NCBI GenBank assembly: GCA_963580455.1
Contig: OY756961.1
Location: 20,069,001-20,133,000, forward strand
Direction: 5' to 3'
DNA: 64,000 bases
DNA from: Euonymus europaeus
Taxonomy: Eukaryota > Streptophyta > Magnoliopsida > Celastrales > Celastraceae
The notes below the pieces were generated by a model, which worked only from the letters and a program-made list of their open reading frames with translations, made no database searches and was not told the origin of the DNA. The position numbers and the translations under genes were made by a program. Shown piece after piece: positions 48,616 to 62,599 of the stretch (positions are counted from its first letter, which is position 1; each line of letters starts with the position of its first letter).

Positions 48616-50451
48616 AAGAAAAAAATTACTATCGATCAAGGGCTGAAGAAAAAAGAATGGTAATTGAAACACGATTTGATATTTTTATAGCTAGTGAGAT
48701 TATGGCTCTTCTGGCTCTCACCATGTTGCTAGCTAATATGAGAGATAGAATCGGGAAAATGGTTATTAGAAATACCAAAGGATGCTATTAACCTAACTTA
48801 ATCCTTTCCTATAACTTAATTAAGCAAATTTTAGTTTGTTATGTAAATAACACTCGATATTGAAAGTTGAACACAATTCGCTTACTTTTGGCTGCTTGTA
48901 ATCATCTTGAAAATGGTTCATCAAATCGCTAAAAGTTTTGCTAAAAGCTTATTAGAAACTAATCAAGTCAGCCAATGTTTTATAGAAAGCTTTTTAATAT
49001 ACTTCTTAAGTTGTGTGACTGTTGTTGTAGATGCCCGAAATCTACAATCACCAAATTTGAGAACTTGGACTTTAGGTGGGCACTGTTAATCTCAAATAAT
49101 TCATGTTGCTCTAAATCTTGCACAATTCCAATAAAAAACCAAGGACCAGATTTGGGGGGACTAGTTGTTAGGGCTCCGATGATCAAGTTAGTTCAATTGA
49201 TGAAAAGATGATGACTATATTAGAGATTGGGGAAGAAAGGTCGGTGTTTGGGAGTGTTTTGGCTGGAAGAGTAGAGATAGGTGTTTTTAGCTCAGTGCTA
49301 GTTTCAAATGTTCTCCCCTTTCTCCAAAAAAGGAAAGGGTTATTTATAGTGTTTCGAATTACTAAATTTAGTAAGAAGTTTGTGGTCTTTTGCTGTCGAA
49401 TTGACATGTCTAACTCTGATAGGAGAGGATTGATATGAGGTGACACCTACTATACAAGACGCTAGCCAAGAAGGTGGCTTATGATCAAAAGTAATATGAG
49501 ATCATTAAATGAGAGTATAGTATGGGCAAAACAGGTGGTTACCTACAATCTGACTAACTACCTAGATAAAACAAATGTACTTCTTGGTGAGCTCTTAATA
49601 AGGCGGTATGGTTATGCGCTCCAAGCTCCATATATCATTGATGGTCTTTGTTAGGTGAGCACCAATCTTGGGTCTCTAGGCTTCTCTGTTGGACCTCGGG
49701 TCCATTGGGCCAGAATTGGAGTTGTGCCTTGACTTGGTCAAAGCTGACCATACCTGAATCAAATGCTGACTAACAATGACTTTATTGGAAAAATGAGTTA
49801 GACCCGATTTTGGTCACTGTAATTACTACATGATATTTATCTGATATGCTTTTGTCCAACCAGACCAAGAAACACATTGAGATGTACACCGGGGAAGGAT
49901 TTACTAACCTAAAACGTTGGGGAAAAAAAGAAAAGTTGTGTGAGAGAGAGGAGCGGAACGAATCAGTGGAACACTGTTGTCTGGCATATGGTGCGGTATT
50001 ACTGATGAGTTTTATTATTTTCATTATGGAAGGATATAATTGTATTTTTGAGTGTTATTGTATAAGCTCTAGACTTCCATGCATGTTTGTAGGCAATATT
50101 GTCGAGTCATGTAATTTTTTTTAATAAATTTATACTATTCCGTGTTGATAAACACTGTTATCGAATCAAGTAATTTTTTTCCCCTATTTGATTGTCTATT
50201 ATTTGTTTACAGCACAATTTCACACCCTACTTCCTCCGTCTAATAGTGTCATCTCATCTTCACCAACGTACCATGACAACACAAAACCATCGATCGTTCC
50301 CGAAATGTGCATAATACAATGCTCTCTCTTAAATATTGAAAGCAAGAGTTTATTTTATGATTCATCGAACAAACAAAATAACACAATAATTGAGTAATTA
50401 TTGTGATAGATACGTACATAAAGCTTACTTACAACCATGTTTCTTCCCAAC
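48616..50451. other. Intergenic DNA, nothing recognised
   Basis: Several short open frames resemble no family I know and have poor coding character. The part just below 50452 should hold the peroxidase 3' UTR. Confidence 0.35.
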
Positions 50452-52658
<2,207 letters not shown>

Positions 52659-52809
52659 TTATTGGTATGAATTCAGCCATTGGTCTCACATTGTGTGGGT
52701 GTGAGAATGTGAAATGCATTAATGGGCAAACCCATTTAATCACACATTTTAAATTAATTTTTAGGCTATGATGATACTGACCTACAATATCGTGCGGATC
52801 TGATGGACA

Positions 52810-52899
52810 TTTCATCATTTAGTATCGAAGCATCGTGTGGGTGTGAGATAGTGATTTCATCATTTAGTATCGAAGCATCGTGTGGGTGTGAGATAGTGA
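52810..52899. repeat. 45-bp exact tandem duplication in the peroxidase promoter
   Basis: Two identical 45-bp units start at 52810 and 52855, each with CATCGTGTGGGTGTGAGATA. A related GTGTGGGTGTGAGAATGTGA occurs closer to the gene, near 52693. Confidence 0.85.
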
Positions 52900-55130
52900 T
52901 GTGCCTTATATAGATGAGCCCATTTTAACTTACGATGACGCTTTTTAAATTTGTTCAGATTGTTTAGAGCGTACAATACCCAAGTGGTGGGCAGGCCGAT
53001 GTAGTCTTGGCCTAGGGCTCACCCTCAATTTTTTGAAAAAATAACTAAATATACTAAAATAAATCCAAAATAAGCCTTGTTATATCATAAAATAAGTCCA
53101 CTCATAGCTATCCTCAAACAAGCCCTAAATCTAGTTATTCACTCGGTCTCACGTTGTTGTCGTTGTGCGTGTTTTGCAACCCTGAGACACTTGGGGGAGA
53201 TTAACAGTCGATCCCTCTGTTTGCTCGTTCAATTCAAGTCCTTTTATCCAATTGCACATTGTTAATCTATTTTCAGAAGATGAAACTAGACGAAAACAGT
53301 TATAAAGACTTTATTATTATTATTTTTTTTTTTTTTGAGATGTATAGTTGGTTTTAGAGACTTATGTTTTGGAGTTGGAAATTAGATTGTACGTAACTTT
53401 GTAATACTTTATCCTCGTATTAATATATAAATTATTTTTTGACTACTGTTGATTGACATATTAATAAAGTTCTTAAAAAAGGGAGAAATTAGGCGAAAAT
53501 CTTAATTTACTAACTCTCAAGAGTAAAATGAGAGCTGACCTTTTCTTATACTTAAGATCCAGTTGATTTTTAAATTTATTGAATGAAGAACAAAATTTGA
53601 AATTACAAAATTTTCATTGTTATCACAATCAAGACAAAGCATAGATTCATACTCTTGATTTTCTTCTTTTTCGTCCAACTTTGGATCGAGGTGAGGCCGA
53701 TGACGTTGGAATCGTCAGGCCGAGATGAACTCAATGTCATTGGCCTTACCAAGATCCGACATCAGAAAATGTCGAATCGAGACAAAACGGCTAGAATGCG
53801 TTTTGCCTCGATTGAGCTTTTTCTAGCCACTCATCGAGGCGAGGCCGATGGCATTGGATTCATTTTGACCGAGCAATTCCAACGCCACTAGCTTCGCCTC
53901 AATCCGCCACCAAAAAGTGATTATCCGATAAAGAAAATATTTTCGACGATTTTATCCAGAAAAAGCATTTTGCTGAGAGAAATAACACTTTACAGTTTAT
54001 AATGATATTATTAGCCCATTATCTAGGCCCTTCTTTAAGTGCATCCAATGATAAGAATTTATTGGGTTTAGCGAATCCTTACTTTCGGGTTCGTCACTTG
54101 GGACATAGAGTTTGAATAGCGAATTCGGGTTTTGGTCCATCGAACAGAGAAAAAGAGTTCTGAGCAATTTAGGGTACTTGAGCGCATTATGGTTTAGTAG
54201 TTAGGACAATAATGTTTAGCACTTTGGACATTTAGGATTTTAGTAGTAAATTTGTTCCCTGAACCCATTAGGGTTTAGAAAATTCAAACATTGAGATTCA
54301 TCACTTGAGACATAAGGTTTTAATGGTGAATCCGAGATTTGGATTTGTTTAATGGTGAATTCGAGATGTGGATTTGTTTAATAGATAAATGGTTTTAATG
54401 AAAGTTGTACAGATATGGATGCCGATAGTAATGATCCTGGAAATGAACGGTGGAGATGGTGCCAGAGGAAAGTTTTGAATAGTCAGCAGGAGTGACTTAC
54501 ATTTATTAAGTGACTTACATTTATTAAAAGAAGCCAATTCATAAAATCTGACTGGGACTGTACATGAATGAATAAGTCGATGTAAAAGGCACAAACACGT
54601 TTTTTTATTTTTTTTATATACAATGTTTCCTTTAATCGAAGATTAAGATAAGATGTCAATTTTGGTGAAGATGAGCAAAAATTGAATTCATTCTGGTGGA
54701 GGTTGAGCAAAATTTAGCAAGTGTCACTGAGTATGGACAACAGTCAGTATCATACATATATCAACCATCTAGCTCGTACGAGTATATATGCAACTACTCT
54801 AATCAATATAACGAGGTGTACTTAGAAGGGCTAATAGATTATGCCAAAATTCACAAGATACAAGTACAGAAACTATAAGTATAAACTATTATTAAATTAA
54901 TGTAAATATAAATTACAAATATATATTTTTGTAAAAATAAAATTGAAATTATTATCTTAAATTTGTAAAAATAGTATTTTTCTTACAAAAAAAAAAATTT
55001 GTTGATTTTAAAATCTTCTGGCATCGTATAATATTAAATTGTAATCTATAACTTTCTGTAACTTTAATTTACTTTATTATAAATACTCATTATTAAATTT
55101 TATATGAAATTCAAAAAAAACAAAAAAAGA
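52900..55130. other. Intergenic DNA with small tandem repeats
   Basis: A 30-bp unit (GGTGAATCCGAGATTTGG type) is repeated twice at 54321-54380, and an 18-bp unit AGTGACTTACATTTATTA twice at 54491-54526. GAGGCGAGGCCGATGGC-like GC-rich phrases recur at 53690-53850. No gene is recognised; the 78-codon frame at 53655 and the 60-codon frame at 54696 match nothing I know. Confidence 0.4.
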
Positions 55131-55954
55131 GGAAATAGAAACACACATATATTTAGATCTGCTAAGCAGAATAATAGTAGGAGGGGTGTGACATGATGCT
55201 TGAGCTCTTAATGATGATTAGACATGAAATGTGAAGTTTAGATCTTCTAAGCAGAGAGTTGTAAGTCCATACCTCTTCATGCAAAAAAAAGGTTGCTCAT
55301 CGTGCGCTCCTTCTTCTTTGACATTATATTCGAACATTAAGAAGCAAATATTTTCAATTCCACTGACTTGCATTTTAATATCCTCAATTGTCGTAGGTTC
55401 AAGAGTCTTGTCAGCATATTAGACGGAAAAATGTTCAGCAGATTTTCACAGTCACGCATACATTGAAAGATTAACTAGTTTGCAAAAGGATTCTGTAGCG
55501 AGTTCATTGTGCCATATTCTTTTCAGGTTAACCATATGTTGGATGGTTAATCCTTTAATGGTTGGTAGTTCCACCTATAAAAATGCTTCCATGTTGCATC
55601 AGCTAATAATACAAAAGAACGCAACCATCAAAGTAATGAAACAAAACAAACCATTTTATTAAAGAGATGACGTGGGAGGTCATTCTTACTGACTTCCTTT
55701 TCATCAAAGATGAATGACTTCAATTCTGGGCAGTTCCTTATCCGATCCCCATACTGAACAAGGATGGAAATTTGATGAAATTTCCTGTGCTGAATCTTTT
55801 CAGTTTGGGAAGATCTCTGAGTTTCAGACTACGCAATTCGGGATAGATCATATGAATGGCCACTCCTTCTATTATCCCTTCCATTAATTCAAAATATGTT
55901 ACAGTAAGTCGATTGAGTTGAATGAGACTTGTGACCACACCAATGGGGAATAGG

Positions 55955-56444
55955 TGTTGCACAAAACTAAAAAAACATGTGTTCAACAATGGATGCTAGT
56001 CAAAGCTTGCCATTGTTGAACAACAATTCCTACTTTCAACAATGGTTGCCATTGTTGAATTTGGTAGGTTTACATTGTTGAATATTTGCCCAATCCTTTG
56101 CCTATATAAAGGCTTTGAGCCTTCCTTTGTAATACACACCAAAACACAAAATCAAAGTAACAAAGAAGGAGAAGGTGAGAGTGAGAGAAAGAGAGGTTTT
56201 GAGTTGAGAGTGTTTTAGTTTTTCTCCTAGTTTCAAGAGAGAGTGTCATTGTTCTCTCCTTGTTAAATTAGAGAGAAGGTTGTAATCATTTACTCCATAG
56301 TGAATTCTTCTATACCGGTCCGTGGTTTTTACCCTGTTCATTAGGGGTTTTCCACGTAAAATCTGTGTGTCCAATTTCGCCTTTATTATTTCAAGTTCAT
56401 TGGAAGCTGCAATCCTGCTCGATCCGGACCGTCAATTTACAACA
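55955..56444 (+). repeat. Copia-2 5' LTR
   Basis: TGTTGCACAAAAC...TTTACAACA, 490 bp. A TATA box CTATATAAAGG (about 56102-56112) marks the U3 promoter. Upstream of it CAACAATGG and CCATTGTTG alternate as short inverted repeats (about 55982-56070). Confidence 0.96.
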
Positions 56445-56741
56445 AGTGGTATCGAAGCCAGGTTGGTTCGGGAATTGCTTGTTCTCTTGAAAATCTGAGT
56501 ATGCTCTGTGGTTGCAGCATTGTCTGACCTTCCACATCAGAAAAGTTTTCTTGAGATTTTTGATCAAGTATTCGTGGTACGGTTGTGTGGAAGTACTATC
56601 TAAAAGAAGTTCTGTCTAGGAAAGTGCGGTTATTTAATTGTGCGCCGTTTTAAACGGAAGGCCCCCACTCTTTCCTGGGAACTAATTTGGAGGTACTATT
56701 CACGGTACTGTTCACAAAGTACTTGATTGTGATAAAAAGCA

Positions 56742-59700
56742 ATGGCAGCGAAACATGAAATTGAGAAGTTCAATGGGAGTAATTTCTCATTGTGGAAATT
56801 GAAGATTAAGGCTATCTTGAGAAAAGATAACTGTCTGGCGGCTATTGATAATAAGCCCACTGGAGTCACAGATGAAAAGTGGAGTGAAATGGATGGCACC
56901 GCAATTGCCAATCTTCATTTGGCATTATCTGATGGTGTACTTTCAAGTATAGAAGAAAAGAAAACTGCAAAGGAAATCTGGGATCATCTCACCAAACTAT
57001 ATGAGGCGAAGTCTCTCCACAACAAGATTTTTCTGAAGAGGAAACTCTACACTCTTCGTATGATTGAATCTACTTCGGTGACAGAGCACATCAACTCATT
57101 GAATACTATGTTTTCTCAACTCACATCGTTGGGATATAAAGTAGAACCAGTTGAACGTGCGGAACTTCTACTCCAAAGTCTACCAGACTCATATGATCAA
57201 CTCATCATCAACCTCACTAACAATGTTCTCACGGAATACCTAGTCTTTGATGATATTGCCGCTGCTATTCTGGAAGAAGAAAATAGGCGCAAAAACAAGG
57301 AGGACAGGTTGGCCGGTTCACATCAAGTTGAGGCTTTAACAATGGAAAGAGGGAGACCAATGGAACGTGGCTCAAGTGGGAGCCAAAATCATGGCAGGTC
57401 CAAATCAAGGAGTAAGAAGAATTTTAAATGCTACTTTTGTGGCAAGAAAGGACACCTGAAGAAGGATTGTTGGAAGAAGAAGAACGAAGAGAAGAACTCT
57501 CAAGGAAATGTGGCAAGTACCCCAGATGATGGTGAAATTTTATATATTGAAGCAATGCCGATCACAGAAGGTGAAAGGAACTTTAGTGATACCTGGATTA
57601 TTGATTCAGGTGCTACATGGCACATGACCTCACGAAGAGAATGGTTTCATCAGTATAAACCAATCTCAGGAGGATCAGTGTTCATGGGTAATGATCACAT
57701 CCTGAAGATTGTCGGCATTGGAGCCATCAAACTAAAAATGTATGATGGGACTGTTTACACTATCAAGGAGGTTCGACATGTGGAGGGCTTGAGGAAGAAT
57801 CTATTGTCTTTGGGACAAATAGATAGTCTCGGTTACAAGATCCAAACTCAAGATGGGATAATGAAAATTATTCGGGGCGCACTTGTGGTTATGAAGGCAG
57901 AAAAGCTGAATTCAAATTTATACAAGCTAAAGGGAGAAACTATACTTGAAGCAGAAGCATCTGTTGTATCAAGTAGTTCAAAAGATGAACCTGCAATGAA
58001 GTGGCATCTCAAACTCGGACACATGTCTGAACGAGGATTGAGAATTCTTTCCGAGAAGAATTTACTCCCTGGTCTTACAAAGGTGTCATTACCCTTTTGT
58101 GAGCATTGTGTTACAAGTAAGCAGAATAGATTGAAATTCAGTCTATCCAGTTCCAGAAGCAAGGATATTCTAGAACTGATTCACTCTGATGTGTGGCAAG
58201 CACCGGTGATATCTCTGGGAGGAGCAAAATACTTTGTCTCATTTATAGATGATTATTCCAGAAGATGTTGGGTGTATCCTATCAAGAGGAAGATGGATGT
58301 GTTTCCAGTCTTCAAAATATTCAAAGCCCGGGTGGAACTTGAATCTGGTAAAAGGATCAAGTGTTTGAGGTCTGATAATGGAGGAGAATACACTGGCGAT
58401 GAGTTTGATATTTTCTGTAATAAAGAAGGCATCAAAAGACAGTTCACTACAGCATACACTCCTCAACAAAATGGAGTGGCAGAGCGGATGAACAGAACCT
58501 TGTTAGAAAGAACAAGGGCAATGTTGAGAACTGCAGGCCTAGCAAAAGGCTTCTGGGCAGAGGCAGTCAAAACCGTCTGTTATCTGATAAATCGGTCACC
58601 TTCGACTGCAATTGAATTGAAGACACCGATGGAGATGTGGACGGGTAAACCAACTGATTATTCAAAACTCCATACATTTGGAAGTGTTGTGTATGTGATG
58701 TTCAATGCCCAAGAAAGAACGAAGTTGGATCCAAAATCCAGGAAATGTATATTCTTGGGGTATGCTGATGGAGTTAAGGGGTATCGCCTATGGGATCTCA
58801 CTGCCCATAAGGTTATTATCAGCAGGGATGTTATCTTTATAGAAGATAAACTCAAAGATAAAAGTGATGATAGCACGGAAAAAGAAAATTCAGAGACTAC
58901 AATAGTTCAGACGGAAAATAAGTCTGAGAACGAAGTTTCTTCTGAAGCAGCACCGGAACATGAGGTACAAGAATATGTTGAGTCCGAGACTCAAGTTGAG
59001 GCTCCTACCGAGGCTCCAGAAATTCGACGGTCAACTCGAGAGAAAAGACTGCCAGTTTGGCACTCAGAATATGTTACGGAGTGCAATGTTGCATACTGTC
59101 TTTTAACGGAGGATGGAGAGCCATCAACTTTCCATGAAGCTAGAAACAGTTCAGATGCATCTCTGTGGATGACAGCAATGCAGGAGGAGATTGAAGCTCT
59201 CCATAAAAACAACACTTGGAATCTTGTACCATTGCCACGTGGAAGAAAAGCCATTGGTAACAAATGGGTTTACAAGATCAAGCGAGATAGCAATGATCAG
59301 GTGGAGCGATATCGTGCTCGATTGGTGGTGAAAGGATATGCTCAGAAAGAAGGCATTGACTTCAACGAGATATTTTCTCCGGTGGTTCGACTTACAACAG
59401 TCAGAGTAGTCCTGGCTATGTGCGCTACATTTGACTTACATTTGGAGCAGTTAGATGTTAAAACTGCATTTCTTCATGGAGAACTTGAAGAAGAAATTTA
59501 TATGCTTCAACCAGAAGGTTTTGCCGAAGAAGGCAAGGAGAACTTGGTTTGCAGGTTGAACAAATCTCTGTATGGTCTCAAACAGGCGCCGAGATGTTGG
59601 TATAAGAGATTTGATTCCTTCATTATAAGCCTTGAGTACAATAGACTGAGTTCAGACCATTGTACATACTACAAAAGGTTTGAGGGAGATAATGACTTCA

Positions 59701-60680
59701 TTATCTTGTTGTTGTACGTGGATGACATGTTGGTAGCAGGCCCCAACAAAGATAGTATCCAAGAATTAAAGGCACAGTTGGCTAGGGAATTTGATATGAA
59801 GGATCTGGGACCAGTAAACAAGATTCTAGGGATGCAAATTCACCGAGACAGAAATAGCAAAAAGATTTGGCTTTCACAAAAGAATTATTTGCAAAAGATC
59901 TTGCGGCGTTTCAACATGCAAGGTTGCAAGCCAGTTTCTACCCCACTTTCTGCTAATTTCAAGTTATCCTCAAGTATGTGTACTAGCAATGAAGCAGAGA
60001 GGATGGAGATGTCTCGAGTACCGTATGCATCAGCAGTGGGGAGTTTAATGTTCGCTATGATATGTACAAGGCCAGACATTGCACAAGCAGTGGGAGTGGT
60101 TAGTCGATATATGGCGAATCCTGGTAAAGAGCATTGGAATACTGTGAAGAGGATTCTGAGATACATCAGAGGAACCTCAGATGCTGCATTATGTTACGGG
60201 GGATCAGAATTTACCGTTAGAGGCTATGTGGATTCAGATTTTGCAGGGGACCTTGATAAAAGGAAATCTACTACAGGCTATGTGTTTACACTTGCAGAAG
60301 GAGCTGTAAGCTGGGTTTCAAAACTACAAACTGTTGTGGCTCTGTCTACAACAGAAGCAGAATATATGGCAGCTACACAAGCTTGCAAGGAAGCTATCTG
60401 GTTACAAAGGTTATTGGAGGAGCTCGGGCACAAACAAGAGGAAATTATTTTGTTTTGTGACAGTCAGAGTGCCTTGCATATTGCAAGGAATCCGGCCTAT
60501 CATTCAAGAACGAAGCACATAGGAGTTCAATATCACTTTGTTCGTGAAGTAGTGGAAGATGGAAGTGTGGATATGCAAAAGATTCACACAGATGAAAACC
60601 TAGCAGATGTGATGACCAAGCCGATCACCACTGACAAGTTTCAATGGTGTAGATCCTCATATGGTCTAGCGGATACATAA
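56742..60680 (+). CDS. Copia-2 Gag-Pol polyprotein, 1,312 aa, intact
   Basis: A single frame for all retrotransposon proteins. From the N-terminus: gag (MAAKHEIEKFNGSNFSLWKL, UBN2-type helical region to about 200); CCHC knuckle from Cys230 (CYFCGKKGHLKKDC); protease active site Asp288 (WIIDSGATWHM); GAG-pre-integrase HLKLGHMSERGL; integrase catalytic triad Asp483 (HSDVW), Asp545 (RSDNGGEY) and Glu581 (NGVAERMN), a D-D-35-E spacing; reverse transcriptase with LDVKTAFLHGEL, SLYGLKQAPRCW and YVDD at 992-995; RNase H from about Asp1164 (YVDSDFAGDLDKRKSTTGY) to KHIGVQYHFVREVV. Length and order fit the Tnt1/Tork group. The start ATG lies 298 bp after the LTR, following a leader without strong coding signal. 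No stop, frameshift or missing catalytic residue was found. Confidence 0.96.
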   Translation: MAAKHEIEKFNGSNFSLWKLKIKAILRKDNCLAAIDNKPTGVTDEKWSEMDGTAIANLHLALSDGVLSSIEEKKTAKEIWDHLTKLYEAKSLHNKIFLKRKLYTLRMIESTSVTEHINSLNTMFSQLTSLGYKVEPVERAELLLQSLPDSYDQLIINLTNNVLTEYLVFDDIAAAILEEENRRKNKEDRLAGSHQVEALTMERGRPMERGSSGSQNHGRSKSRSKKNFKCYFCGKKGHLKKDCWKKKNEEKNSQGNVASTPDDGEILYIEAMPITEGERNFSDTWIIDSGATWHMTSRREWFHQYKPISGGSVFMGNDHILKIVGIGAIKLKMYDGTVYTIKEVRHVEGLRKNLLSLGQIDSLGYKIQTQDGIMKIIRGALVVMKAEKLNSNLYKLKGETILEAEASVVSSSSKDEPAMKWHLKLGHMSERGLRILSEKNLLPGLTKVSLPFCEHCVTSKQNRLKFSLSSSRSKDILELIHSDVWQAPVISLGGAKYFVSFIDDYSRRCWVYPIKRKMDVFPVFKIFKARVELESGKRIKCLRSDNGGEYTGDEFDIFCNKEGIKRQFTTAYTPQQNGVAERMNRTLLERTRAMLRTAGLAKGFWAEAVKTVCYLINRSPSTAIELKTPMEMWTGKPTDYSKLHTFGSVVYVMFNAQERTKLDPKSRKCIFLGYADGVKGYRLWDLTAHKVIISRDVIFIEDKLKDKSDDSTEKENSETTIVQTENKSENEVSSEAAPEHEVQEYVESETQVEAPTEAPEIRRSTREKRLPVWHSEYVTECNVAYCLLTEDGEPSTFHEARNSSDASLWMTAMQEEIEALHKNNTWNLVPLPRGRKAIGNKWVYKIKRDSNDQVERYRARLVVKGYAQKEGIDFNEIFSPVVRLTTVRVVLAMCATFDLHLEQLDVKTAFLHGELEEEIYMLQPEGFAEEGKENLVCRLNKSLYGLKQAPRCWYKRFDSFIISLEYNRLSSDHCTYYKRFEGDNDFIILLLYVDDMLVAGPNKDSIQELKAQLAREFDMKDLGPVNKILGMQIHRDRNSKKIWLSQKNYLQKILRRFNMQGCKPVSTPLSANFKLSSSMCTSNEAERMEMSRVPYASAVGSLMFAMICTRPDIAQAVGVVSRYMANPGKEHWNTVKRILRYIRGTSDAALCYGGSEFTVRGYVDSDFAGDLDKRKSTTGYVFTLAEGAVSWVSKLQTVVALSTTEAEYMAATQACKEAIWLQRLLEELGHKQEEIILFCDSQSALHIARNPAYHSRTKHIGVQYHFVREVVEDGSVDMQKIHTDENLADVMTKPITTDKFQWCRSSYGLADT

Positions 60681-60758
60681 GCAAGCATGAAGGATCAGTG
60701 TAGAAAGAATGGTGTGGAGAAATGATAGATTCTCAATCAAGTCTCCAAGTGGGAGAAA

Positions 60759-61248
60759 TGTTGCACAAAACTAAAAAAACATGTGTTCAACAATGGATGC
60801 TAGTCAAAGCTTGCCATTGTTGAACAACAATTCCTACTTTCAACAATGGTTGCCATTGTTGAATTTGGTAGGTTTACATTGTTGAATATTTGCCCAATCC
60901 TTTGCCTATATAAAGGCTTTGAGCCTTCCTTTGTAATACACACCAAAACACAAAATCAAAGTAACAAAGAAGGAGAAGGTGAGAGTGAGAGAAAGAGAGG
61001 TTTTGAGTTGAGAGTGTTTTAGTTTTTCTCCTAGTTTCAAGAGAGAGTGTCATTGTTCTCTCCTTGTTAAATTAGAGAGAAGGTTGTAATCATTTACTCC
61101 ATAGTGAATTCTTCTATACCGGTCCGTGGTTTTTACCCTGTTCATTAGGGGTTTTCCACGTAAAATCTGTGTGTCCAATTTCGCCTTTATTATTTCAAGT
61201 TCATTGGAAGCTGCAATCCTGCTCGATCCGGACCGTCAATTTACAACA
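60759..61248 (+). repeat. Copia-2 3' LTR
   Basis: 490 bp, identical by eye to the 5' LTR, including the TATA box (about 60906) and the CAACAATGG/CCATTGTTG motifs. Confidence 0.96.
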
Positions 61249-61489
61249 ATAGGAACTTTAACTTGTGACAATACGAGACTTGCAAATCTCTCAAAGTCTC
61301 AAAATAATGAGACATTGCTAGAAGACTGTTGTCCCATATTTTTTCAGTACCAATAGAAGATAGGACTAACTGCTTCAAGTTGGGAAACACCATCTGCATA
61401 TACACAAGAAATTGTTACATCCCTGAATATATTTTAAAAAATATACTACTTCATGGGTAAAGTTTTGATAAAAAGGAATAAGAAAAAGT

Positions 61490-62040
61490 GCTGATATTAC
61501 AAAAATACCCCCACCAATAGTGCTCCGCCACATCATATGTGGGCCAAAGACTGGTCAAGCTTACCAGGCAGTCTCCTCGGTAAGTGTGCCACCTGCTGGA
61601 CCTACCAAGGTGAAAAACAGCTGGGTGCGGTCCACAATCATAATTGGAAGACCCACTTCAACAGTGATCCTTAATCCTATATAAAGCTCAGCAAGTCAGG
61701 TATTACAAAACGAATCACAATTTGAGTATTGGCTAACTGAGAGCTCTAGTCCGAGGAGCTCACCTGATTAAATACCAACTGACTTGAGCGTCGGAGCGCC
61801 AACGCCAGAGGACTACCTCTGGTGCGGCCTTTAGCTCACCTTCGTTCATTGTGCTTAGCTGCAGGGGTGCCTAGCTGATCAACTCCTAGGAAGGACCTGC
61901 CACCATAGAAGATTGTCTGGTAGCTACTTGACTGCTTGGCTGTTCGGCTTCTGGGAAGGATCTTCATCCTCGGTATCTGTGCATGACAGCAGGTCTGACC
62001 AACTGATCGTCTTCTCGGTAGTGACACCTTTTTGACGTCA
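61490..62040 (+). mobile_element. LTR-like fragment, probably Ty3/Gypsy
   Basis: A TATA box CCTATATAAAG (about 61676-61686) is followed by AACTGACTTGAGCGTCGGAG (about 61780), a phrase typical of the R/U5 part of plant Gypsy LTRs. No partner LTR, primer site or pol was found; the edges are approximate. Confidence 0.4.
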
Positions 62041-62169
62041 TCAAGTGCCTTCCCATTTAGAAGTGGAATAAGCTGTATGTTTTGTGACAACCCAGATGAG
62101 TCCCCTGTCTGCAGCTTCGCCTCAGAGCAGAAGCTAGTGATCTTTGCTAGAAACTCTAGACTTAGATGT

Positions 62170-62400
62170 CGCAATCGGGGTCACGACGCGGATCGGCAAA
62201 ATATTTCTGCGAAATAATATTATCTCGAAACACAAAAATATATAAAAAAACTCAAGAGTCGCCACCAATTGATTTAAGGTGCAATTGGACACCAAAGAAA
62301 ACCCGCGAACCAGAGAAAAAAGGATCGGGGGTCGATTGAGCATGCGGAAGGTATTAGCACCCCATAACACCTGTTTGAAAACAGTTACCTTATTAATTAG
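62170..62400. repeat. Dispersed-repeat-like segment
   Basis: GAGTCGCCACCAATTGATTT, GGATCGGGGGTCGATTGA and GGAAGGTATTAGCACCCC are phrases I recognise as recurring in plant repeat DNA next to retroelements. The family cannot be named from here. Confidence 0.3.
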
Positions 62401-62599
62401 ATGACTACCCTACGAAATCTTGCTCTTTGCAAGATGTGGTAAAAAAATGATATAATTTGTTTTAAAAATTGGTGTGTCATCTTTAATTCTCATAATTTCT
62501 ATGAAAGAAACGTGAAATAATTTTAGATGAGTAGCAAAACTATTTTTGTGTGTGAAAACATTGCCCATTTTAAATAAATAAATAAATAAAGGTTTTGTA

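Larger units (their letters stand above)
55955..61248 (+). mobile_element. Copia-2: full-length, apparently autonomous Tork-like LTR retrotransposon
   Basis: 5,294 bp with two 490-bp LTRs in which I see no difference. The target duplication ATAGG is exact (55950-55954 and 61249-61253). A primer-binding site TGGTATCGAAGCC (56447) is followed by one uninterrupted polyprotein gene; the polypurine tract AAGTGGGAGAAA (60747-60758) precedes the 3' LTR. It inserted into the LRR exon of an NLR pseudogene, antisense to it. Every part needed for self-mobilisation appears intact. Confidence 0.97.
55228..61393 (-). pseudogene. NLR (CC-NBS-LRR) leucine-rich-repeat pseudogene, split by Copia-2
   Basis: Minus strand. 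An exon opens after TATGCAG at 61393 with MVFPNLKQLVLSS, EKIWDNSLLAMS and LQVSYCHKLKFLF. It is interrupted at the ATAGG target and continues below 55954 with PIGVVTSLIQLNRLTV, YPELRSLKLRDLPKLKRF and GNFIKFPSL. This is the FPxLxxLxL/LPKLKxF repeat style of coiled-coil NLR immune receptors. Joined across the transposon the frame is open, but near 55743 a frameshift precedes RNCPELKSFIF. A further repeat (VELPTIKGLTIQH...KRIWHNELA, about 55575-55490) breaks at 55458. NBS and coiled-coil parts are not in the window, so it was a relic, or only the 3' part of a gene, before or besides the insertion. Confidence 0.8.

Noticed and set aside
49183..50124. Several 60-92-codon open frames before the peroxidase
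   Set aside because: No homology recognised, no splice context, and they overlap on both strands.
57848..60166. Minus-strand open frames inside Copia-2
   Set aside because: They are shadows of the intact Gag-Pol frame on the opposite strand.
62170..62400. Possible host gene remnant
   Set aside because: Phrases match recurring plant repeat DNA rather than a coding region, and there is no open frame of note.
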